Made by a program: the position numbers and the translations under genes
Origin: Candidatus Krumholzibacteriota bacterium
GTDB lineage: Bacteria; Krumholzibacteriota; Krumholzibacteriia; Krumholzibacteriales; Krumholzibacteriaceae
Direction: 5' to 3'
Length of the DNA stretch: 6,666 nucleotides
Assembly: GCA_030672805.1 (NCBI GenBank)
Contig: DAOVFR010000142.1
Span: 1-6,666 of the forward strand
The notes under the pieces: generated by a model
Seen by the model: only the letters and a program-made list of their open reading frames with translations
Told to the model about the DNA's origin: nothing
Databases searched by the model: none
Shown here: positions 6,626 to 6,666 of the stretch, in pieces
Layout: the number at the start of each line of letters is the position of its first letter
Numbering within the stretch: position 1 is the stretch's first letter

Positions 6626-6666
6626 TTACTCTGCTTTTTCTTCTTCCGACGGACCTGTTCGTGGTT
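6626..6666 (-). CDS. Possible C-terminal end of an unidentified upstream gene (partial)
   Basis: One minus-strand frame from the window edge reads PRTGPSEEEKAE and then a TAA stop at 6628-6626. A highly charged acidic/lysine tail ending in a TAA, followed 33 nt later by a terminator-like hairpin, is what the end of a bacterial gene commonly looks like. Only 12 complete codons are visible, so no product can be named. One other frame ends at a TGA near 6593 and the third stays open past the hairpin; neither reads as convincingly. Confidence 0.35.
   Translation of the reverse strand, partial: PRTGPSEEEKAE

Overview
The window is one compact, fully co-directional gene cluster on the minus strand. 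Read in the direction of transcription (from high to low coordinates) it holds the last codons of an unidentified gene, a hairpin leader or terminator, mtaB, miaB, lapA, lapB, a TPR-SPOR envelope protein, and the first 456 codons of mutS, which runs off the left edge. The six main genes are packed with almost no space: mtaB/miaB share an ATGA overlap, miaB/lapA are 3 nt apart, lapA/lapB 23 nt apart, lapB/SPOR overlap by 11 nt, and the SPOR stop codon touches the mutS ATG. This strongly suggests one transcript with translational coupling. No stretch over 300 bases lacks a gene, and I see no tRNA, rRNA, CRISPR array, transposon or repeat family.

The genes fall into three functions. mtaB and miaB are paralogous radical-SAM methylthiotransferases that modify A37 next to the tRNA anticodon (ms2t6A and ms2i6A respectively), so they act on decoding fidelity. 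lapA and lapB form the inner-membrane pair that in Escherichia coli controls lipopolysaccharide synthesis by setting LpxC turnover. The following gene encodes an exported TPR protein ending in a SPOR domain, expected to bind septal peptidoglycan. mutS is the mismatch-recognition protein of DNA repair.

A lapAB pair plus a secreted SPOR protein points to a diderm (Gram-negative) bacterium with an LPS-type outer membrane. The order miaB...mutS recalls the common miaB-mutS-mutL neighbourhood, but here a three-gene envelope module sits between them. Codon use is moderately GC-rich and looks uniform along the cluster, with no sign of recent transfer. The divergence from E. coli homologues and the gene order suggest a less-studied lineage rather than an enteric bacterium; I cannot name the phylum from this sequence.

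The window is mostly conserved housekeeping genes. I found no clearly new system. The best candidates for follow-up are the lapA-lapB-SPOR module with its uncharacterised TPR-SPOR protein, and the RNA hairpins at the mtaB leader and the SPOR/mutS junction.
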